Below are positions 15,297 through 18,526 of a stretch of 18,526 bases of DNA, in pieces. The first letter of the stretch is position 1; the number at the start of each line of letters is the position of its first letter. The DNA comes from Caryophanales bacterium UBA3835 (GTDB lineage Bacteria > Bacillota_I > Bacilli_A > RFN20 > CAG-826). The stretch covers positions 1,633 through 20,158 of the forward strand of contig DGHZ01000029.1 in NCBI GenBank assembly GCA_002392945.1. Reading direction: 5' to 3'. A program made the position numbers and the translations under genes. The notes under the pieces were generated by a model. That model searched no databases and had not been told where the DNA came from. It worked only from the letters and a program-made list of their open reading frames with translations.

Positions 15297-16559
15297 TTAA
15301 CGGTCCTCGAAGAAATTCATCAACTCATCATCATCAATAGTAGATTCTTCAACTTGTTTATTTGTAGATGCTTCCTCTACTTTTGGTGTTGCCTTCTTAA
15401 CTCCTTTCTTTTTGTCTTTCGTATAGTTATTTCGTAAATATTCCATTGCATCCACTGCGGTTTCAATACCTTCTCTAGATAAACTGGCAGCAATTTTCTC
15501 TGCGCTATATCTTGAGAAGACGTTATTGTTCATTGTTAGAACAAAATCAATAACGACATTTATCACAGGATTAGCTAAATTATAATCTTTACTAAGATTA
15601 TCAATGATGTTTAAGTCCGCTCTAGCTGGTTTAGTTCCATTTTGTAAAACGGATAATACCTCTTTTGGACTGGTGACTTCAAACCAGCGAATCTTTGCGG
15701 CTAATCCGTCATCACCAAGGACTTTATTCTTGCTTCTTCTGTTAGATTTTCTACTCGCTGTAGAATAACTAACTTCGTTTTTGAGGTCTTCATTTACTTG
15801 ATGTAAATCCACTCTTTTCCCTTTTTCTTTTTCTGGAGAATAACAGTTTGCTACCACATGAGCGGCCACTTCTTCACTAACACCATAAAGGGTAGATAAT
15901 CTTTCGATTTCTTTCATCTCTTTCTTAGTGAAGGCAGTATCAGATATTTGGCTTTCACTCTTTAATGATTTAAAGAAGTCATCATAGCTAAATTCTGTAG
16001 CGATTTTACTCCTATTTCTTCCAGCAATATTATTACTAGATTTACTAGCTTGCATAAAGGCTGCATCTTCGAAATTTGGGTGGAATACATCATTAAATGA
16101 TGTAGAGATATCATCACCCGCTGTTTCTAAATGATGGACTTCATAAACGCGCTTCAATTTTTGAGCGTCGTTTTCTCCGATTGCTTGAATGAGCAAACCA
16201 AATAACAAGGTATCACCAAAGAAGCCTTGTGGGGTTCTTGGTGCTAAGAGCTCATAGTGATAAATTTTAACATTTTTAATTCTTTCAAGTCTGGTCTTGA
16301 CTAGTCCAACTGCCTCTAATAATTTCCTTCCCTCTAAAAAAGTTCCAGGATTCATTTTCATTCTTGCTAAAAACTGTTCATGAGAAGAATAAGAAAGGAC
16401 CTTTTGGTTTTTCGATTCACTCCAAAATGAGAAATATATCGCTAAAGCACTATAGCCAATAATAGGTTGATAGAGATTAGTGATTGTTTCACGGTCATAG
16501 TCCGCTAGAAGCGTACTAACTCTGACTTCAAACATGTCTTGTTCTGATAAAACAACCAT
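15297..16559 (-). CDS. dnaB: DnaB-type (DnaD-like) primosome / helicase-loading protein
   Basis: 420-residue DnaB of the Bacilli primosome (not the E. coli helicase of that name), which acts with DnaD and DnaI in helicase loading at oriC. An N-terminal winged-helix-like region (NLYQPIIGYSALAIYFSFW) corresponds to DDBH1. A C-terminal DDBH2 domain (about 289-378: KIRWFEVTSPKEVLSVL... VINVVIDFVLTMNN... YLRNNY) is followed by a basic then acidic tail. The dnaB-dnaI order, 1 bp apart, is as in B. subtilis. Start: I choose the ATG at 16559, preceded by a strong GGGGAGG site; an in-frame ATG at 16664 lies upstream of the promoter. nrdR, often ahead of dnaB, is absent here. Transcription is probably controlled by DnaA through the boxes at 16637-16656. 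Confidence 0.9.
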   Translation of the reverse strand: MVVLSEQDMFEVRVSTLLADYDRETITNLYQPIIGYSALAIYFSFWSESKNQKVLSYSSHEQFLARMKMNPGTFLEGRKLLEAVGLVKTRLERIKNVKIYHYELLAPRTPQGFFGDTLLFGLLIQAIGENDAQKLKRVYEVHHLETAGDDISTSFNDVFHPNFEDAAFMQASKSSNNIAGRNRSKIATEFSYDDFFKSLKSESQISDTAFTKKEMKEIERLSTLYGVSEEVAAHVVANCYSPEKEKGKRVDLHQVNEDLKNEVSYSTASRKSNRRSKNKVLGDDGLAAKIRWFEVTSPKEVLSVLQNGTKPARADLNIIDNLSKDYNLANPVINVVIDFVLTMNNNVFSRYSAEKIAASLSREGIETAVDAMEYLRNNYTKDKKKGVKKATPKVEEASTNKQVEESTIDDDELMNFFEDR

Positions 16560-16584
16560 CTCTATGCCTCCCCTTTTGACAATG

Positions 16585-16614
16585 ATTATGCCAAGCAAAA
16601 TGAGGGCTTGTAAA
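16585..16614 (-). promoter_or_regulatory. Promoter of dnaB-dnaI
   Basis: On the minus strand TTTACA (16609-16614), an 18-bp spacer and an extended -10 (TGG then CATAAT, 16585-16590) lie about 25 nt before the dnaB ATG. A 27-bp all-A/T stretch (16611-16637) overlaps and extends beyond the -35 and may act as an UP element. A DnaA-box pair sits just beyond it. Confidence 0.65.
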
Positions 16615-16636
16615 TATAAAAAATTTATAATTTTTA

Positions 16637-16656
16637 TGTGGAAAAAGTTATCCACA
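16637..16656. promoter_or_regulatory. DnaA-box pair 1 (dnaB side), divergent orientation
   Basis: TTTTCCACA on the minus strand (16637-16645) and a consensus TTATCCACA on the plus strand (16648-16656), separated by 2 bp. The second matches the strongest E. coli box exactly and the first differs at one base from TTATCCACA. They lie 23 bp upstream of the dnaB -35 element, consistent with DnaA control of the dnaBI operon. Confidence 0.8.
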
Positions 16657-16669
16657 TCGACCACTAAAA

Positions 16670-16690
16670 GATTTATACAAAGTATAAATC
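16670..16690. repeat. Perfect 21-bp dyad, possible operator
   Basis: Arms GATTTATAC (16670-16678) and GTATAAATC (16682-16690) are separated by AAA. A further half-site copy TATAAATC occurs at 16707-16714. The dyad lies between the two DnaA-box pairs and outside both predicted promoters, so it may bind a dimeric regulator. I do not recognise the motif. It has no T tract suited to a terminator. Confidence 0.6.
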
Positions 16691-16718
16691 AAATAAGTTT
16701 TTAACCTATAAATCGCAC

Positions 16719-16744
16719 TTATCCACAATGCATTTTGTGGAAAA
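16719..16744. promoter_or_regulatory. DnaA-box pair 2 (pfkA side), convergent orientation
   Basis: TTATCCACA on the plus strand (16719-16727) and TTTTCCACA on the minus strand (16736-16744), 8 bp apart. The pair lies about 40 bp upstream of the pfkA -10 box. It repeats the box sequences of pair 1 in the opposite arrangement. Confidence 0.8.
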
Positions 16745-16759
16745 AGAAATGCAAAATCA

Positions 16760-16788
16760 TTTTTAATATATTAAAAGTGTTTTATAAT
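16760..16788 (+). promoter_or_regulatory. Probable pfkA promoter
   Basis: A perfect TATAAT (16783-16788) lies 17 bp from a poor -35 (TTTTTA, 16760-16765). The transcript would start near 16795, at the foot of the leader hairpin. Confidence 0.55.
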
Positions 16789-16791
16789 AGA

Positions 16792-16824
16792 CGCGTGCTA
16801 TTTTATTGAAATAGCAATGCGAGG
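16792..16824 (+). promoter_or_regulatory. pfkA leader hairpin abutting the Shine-Dalgarno
   Basis: GCTATTT (16797-16803), loop TATTG and AAATAGC (16809-16815) form a perfect 7-bp stem. It can extend by CGCGT (16792-16796) pairing with ATGCG (16817-16821) past one bulged A. The 3' arm touches GAGGAAA, the pfkA ribosome site. With the predicted transcript start the hairpin would be at the very 5' end, a position that can stabilise mRNA or tune translation. Confidence 0.55.
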
Positions 16825-16832
16825 AAAAAATT

Positions 16833-17795
16833 ATGATTAAAAAAATCGCTGTCTTAACAAGTGGAGGTGACGCTCCAGGAATGAATGCTTGTGTTAGAGC
16901 AGTCATTAGAGCCGGATTAGCTAGAGGCATAGATATGTACGTCGTATATGATGGCTTTAAAGGTCTAGTTGAAGGTAGAATTCAACAAGTAACAAAAGAC
17001 TTTACTCAAGACATCATTAATAGAGGTGGCACTATTATTAGAAGTGCTAGACTTTCAGAGTTTAAAGATCCTAAAGTTTCTAAAAGAGCCGCAAACATTC
17101 TTCAAGATTTTGAAATCGATGCTTTAGTCGGTATCGGAGGAGATGGTACCTTTAGAGGATTAAACGATTTAGCTAAAAACGGTATTAAAGTCGTTGGTAT
17201 TCCAGGCACAATTGATAATGATGTTGGAAGCACTGAACTAACTATTGGTTTCTCCACTGCTTTAAACACTATCTGTGAATGTGTTGATAAACTCAAAGAT
17301 ACTTCTGGGTCTCATCAACGTTGTTCCTTAATTGAAGTTATGGGACGTCATTGTGGTGACCTTGCCTTATATGCTGGACTAGCAGAAGGTGCTGAAGGTG
17401 TAATTTGTGTTGAGCACCCATTAAAAGAAGATGTCTTATTTAGAAAACTTCGTAAGATGAAGGCACAAAATAAGAACCATGCCATTATCTTAGTCAGTGA
17501 AAATCTTCTTGATATTCATGAACTTGCAAAGAAAGTTGAAGATGAAACTGGATTCGATACAAGAACTGAAGTTCTTGGTAGATTACAAAGAGGTGGCTCT
17601 CCATCCGCTGAAGATAGAGTATTAGCCGCTAGAATGGGTGCTAAGAGCGTTGACATCGTTATGAGTAATGATCCAACCAGCAAAGTAGTTGGAGTTAAAG
17701 GCGGACAAATCATCGACTTACCAATCGCGGAAGCCGTTGAAATGAAGCATGAACACACCCATGGTTTAAGAGATTTAATCGATTTATTACAATAA
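16833..17795 (+). CDS. pfkA: ATP-dependent 6-phosphofructokinase
   Basis: 320-residue phosphofructokinase, the committed step of glycolysis (fructose 6-phosphate to fructose 1,6-bisphosphate), homotetrameric and allosteric in relatives. Motifs: LTSGGDAPGMNACVRA at the N-terminus, GIGGDGTFRG (G105 in GGDGT marks the ATP rather than the pyrophosphate type), GIPGTIDNDV with catalytic D128, MGRHCGDLALYAG, and RLQRGGSPSAEDR. Length equals the B. subtilis enzyme. The ribosome site GAGGAAA lies 7-8 nt before the ATG behind a leader hairpin. It diverges from dnaB across a control region with four DnaA boxes. Only 54 bp without a visible terminator separate it from thrS, so read-through into thrS is likely. 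No pyruvate kinase gene follows, unlike B. subtilis. Confidence 0.98.
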   Translation: MIKKIAVLTSGGDAPGMNACVRAVIRAGLARGIDMYVVYDGFKGLVEGRIQQVTKDFTQDIINRGGTIIRSARLSEFKDPKVSKRAANILQDFEIDALVGIGGDGTFRGLNDLAKNGIKVVGIPGTIDNDVGSTELTIGFSTALNTICECVDKLKDTSGSHQRCSLIEVMGRHCGDLALYAGLAEGAEGVICVEHPLKEDVLFRKLRKMKAQNKNHAIILVSENLLDIHELAKKVEDETGFDTRTEVLGRLQRGGSPSAEDRVLAARMGAKSVDIVMSNDPTSKVVGVKGGQIIDLPIAEAVEMKHEHTHGLRDLIDLLQ

Positions 17796-17820
17796 TCATA
17801 TTTATTAATAGAAAGGTAGC

Positions 17821-17840
17821 CCGCTATTGTATTGCGGAGG
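17821..17840 (+). promoter_or_regulatory. thrS leader hairpin resembling a tRNA-Thr anticodon arm, overlapping the Shine-Dalgarno
   Basis: CCGCT, ATTGTAT and TGCGG (17821-17837) can fold as a 17-nt stem-loop with the size of a tRNA anticodon arm: four G-C pairs, a U-U apposition and a 7-nt loop. Counted as tRNA positions 32-38 the loop has U33, UGU at 34-36 and A37, that is a threonine anticodon. The 3' arm runs straight into the ribosome site GCGGAGG. This suggests ThrRS-mediated translational autoregulation; functional meaning is inference. Confidence 0.45.
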
Positions 17841-17849
17841 AAATTAATT

Positions 17850-18526
17850 ATGAAAATTCAACAACATGATGGTTCAATCATTGAAATTGAAAAGTCCTCA
17901 AAAGAGGCATTCGAAGTATTAAACCATTCCACTAGCCATCTTATGGCAGAGGCCATTAGTGAGTTATATCCAACTGCAAAGTTTGGATTTGGCCCAGCTA
18001 TAGAAGAAGGCTTCTATTATGATATCGACTTTGAAGAGCAAATCGGAGAAGAAGATTTAAGAAAAATTGAAAAGAAAATGCACGAACTTTCATCTAAAGA
18101 TGAAAGAATCGTAAGAGAAGTCTTAAGCAAAGAACAAGCTTTAGAAAGATTTAAAGATAATCCGTATAAAGTGGAATTGATTAAAGATATTGATGAAGAT
18201 ATCACTATTTTTACTCAAGGAAAATTCACTGATCTTTGCCGTGGACCACATATCTTAAGTACCGGTCAAATTAAATACTTTAAATTATTAAATTTAGCAG
18301 GTGCTTATTGGAGAGGTGATTCTAAAAACAAGATGCTTGTTAGAATCTATGGTACTTCTTGGTTCTCACAAGCTGATTTAGAAAATCATCTTAACGTTTT
18401 AGAAGAACGTAAAAAAAGAGATCACCGTATCTTAGGTAGACAGCTCGGTTTATTCATGCTTTCAGAATATGGTCCAGGATTCCCATTCTGGCTCCCTAAC
18501 GGCATGATTATGCTTGAAGAAATTAA
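17850..18526 (+). CDS. thrS: Threonine-tRNA ligase, N-terminal part, without a TGS domain (partial)
   Basis: First 225 codons of threonyl-tRNA synthetase; the catalytic and anticodon-binding domains lie beyond the right edge. Typical bacterial ThrRS starts with a TGS domain of about 60 residues. Here a 15-residue remnant (MKIQQHDGSIIEIEK) leads almost directly into the editing domain. Editing residues are intact: HSTSH (H26, H30) and CRGPH (C130, H134), so Ser-tRNA-Thr hydrolysis should work. GFGPAIEEGFYYDID and LNLAGAYWRGD are further landmarks, and the catalytic core begins near 195 (LGRQLGLFMLSEYGPGFPFWLPNG). The start is fixed by GCGGAGG 9 nt upstream, within a hairpin that may mimic the tRNA-Thr anticodon arm. 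It follows pfkA by 54 bp and may share its transcript. Confidence 0.96.
   Translation, partial: MKIQQHDGSIIEIEKSSKEAFEVLNHSTSHLMAEAISELYPTAKFGFGPAIEEGFYYDIDFEEQIGEEDLRKIEKKMHELSSKDERIVREVLSKEQALERFKDNPYKVELIKDIDEDITIFTQGKFTDLCRGPHILSTGQIKYFKLLNLAGAYWRGDSKNKMLVRIYGTSWFSQADLENHLNVLEERKKRDHRILGRQLGLFMLSEYGPGFPFWLPNGMIMLEEI

Noticed and set aside
16560..16664. 35-residue N-terminal extension of DnaB with a hydrophobic, membrane-like stretch
   Set aside because: It is tempting because DnaB is membrane-associated in B. subtilis, but the frame runs through the -10, -35 and AT-rich promoter region up to a DnaA box. The ATG at 16559 has a strong GGGGAGG site.
16611..16744. Chromosomal origin oriC
   Set aside because: DnaA boxes next to an all-A/T stretch fit, but dnaA, dnaN and rpmH are absent, flanking gene strands show no consistent divergence, and a regulatory role at dnaB explains the boxes. 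Kept as an alternative only.
17796..17849. T-box riboswitch ahead of thrS (GGTAGCCCGC resembles part of a T-box)
   Set aside because: The leader is far too short, and there is no specifier stem I or antiterminator/terminator pair.
17102..18205. Minus-strand open frames opposite pfkA and thrS
   Set aside because: Shadows of strongly conserved genes; no start signals.
1..18526. Mobile elements, CRISPR arrays, tRNA genes, prophage or toxin-antitoxin modules
   Set aside because: No transposase, spaced direct repeats, tRNA-like fold in the gaps, or small paired genes were found; gaps are 1-273 bp and are accounted for by promoters and terminators.

Overview
The window is AT-rich, gene-dense DNA from a low-GC Firmicute. 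The Bacilli-type helicase loaders DnaI and DnaB, the compact gene spacing, the stripped-down enzymes (ThrRS without a TGS domain, DnaE without PHP histidines or the usual C-terminus) and several apparently leaderless promoters suggest an uncultured, reduced-genome Bacilli lineage close to Erysipelotrichia or Mollicutes. This placement is inference from gene content. The genetic code looks standard: Trp is TGG, and all 14 complete genes end in TAA (13) or TAG (1).

Layout. 1-3219 (minus strand): a YgjP-like metalloprotease and a SPOUT 23S rRNA methyltransferase overlap by 8 bp and are followed by a terminator, then pheS-pheT (pheT runs off the left edge). 3272-4980: a DUF523 gene (plus) converges on a phosphatase-dUTPase operon (minus), with a 4-bp overlap. 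5082-7279 (plus): ackA-nrnA, then a terminator. 7372-14418 (plus): dnaE-polA-mutM/coaE with 3-bp gaps; the last gene is a fusion of formamidopyrimidine-DNA glycosylase and dephospho-CoA kinase. 14390-16559 (minus): dnaB-dnaI primosome operon, converging on mutM/coaE with a 29-bp overlap. 16560-16832: divergent control region with four DnaA boxes in two pairs and a perfect dyad between them. 16833-18526 (plus): pfkA, then thrS (runs off the right edge).

Gene order is a compacted version of the Bacillus subtilis region nrnA-dnaE ... pfkA ... polA-mutM-coaE ... dnaB-dnaI-thrS, with ysgA-pheST nearby. The shared theme is DNA replication and repair (dnaE, polA, mutM, dnaB, dnaI, dUTPase) mixed with central metabolism (ackA, pfkA, coaE) and translation (pheST, thrS, rRNA methylation).

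Points most worth checking: the MutM-CoaE fusion; a thrS leader hairpin that looks like a tRNA-Thr(UGU) anticodon arm and contains the Shine-Dalgarno sequence; the DnaA-box cluster between dnaB and pfkA; terminators for convergent operons buried inside the coding sequence of the opposing gene; and promoters placed so close to start codons that the mRNAs should be leaderless. No mobile elements, CRISPR arrays, tRNA or rRNA genes were seen. No intergenic gap exceeds 300 bases.
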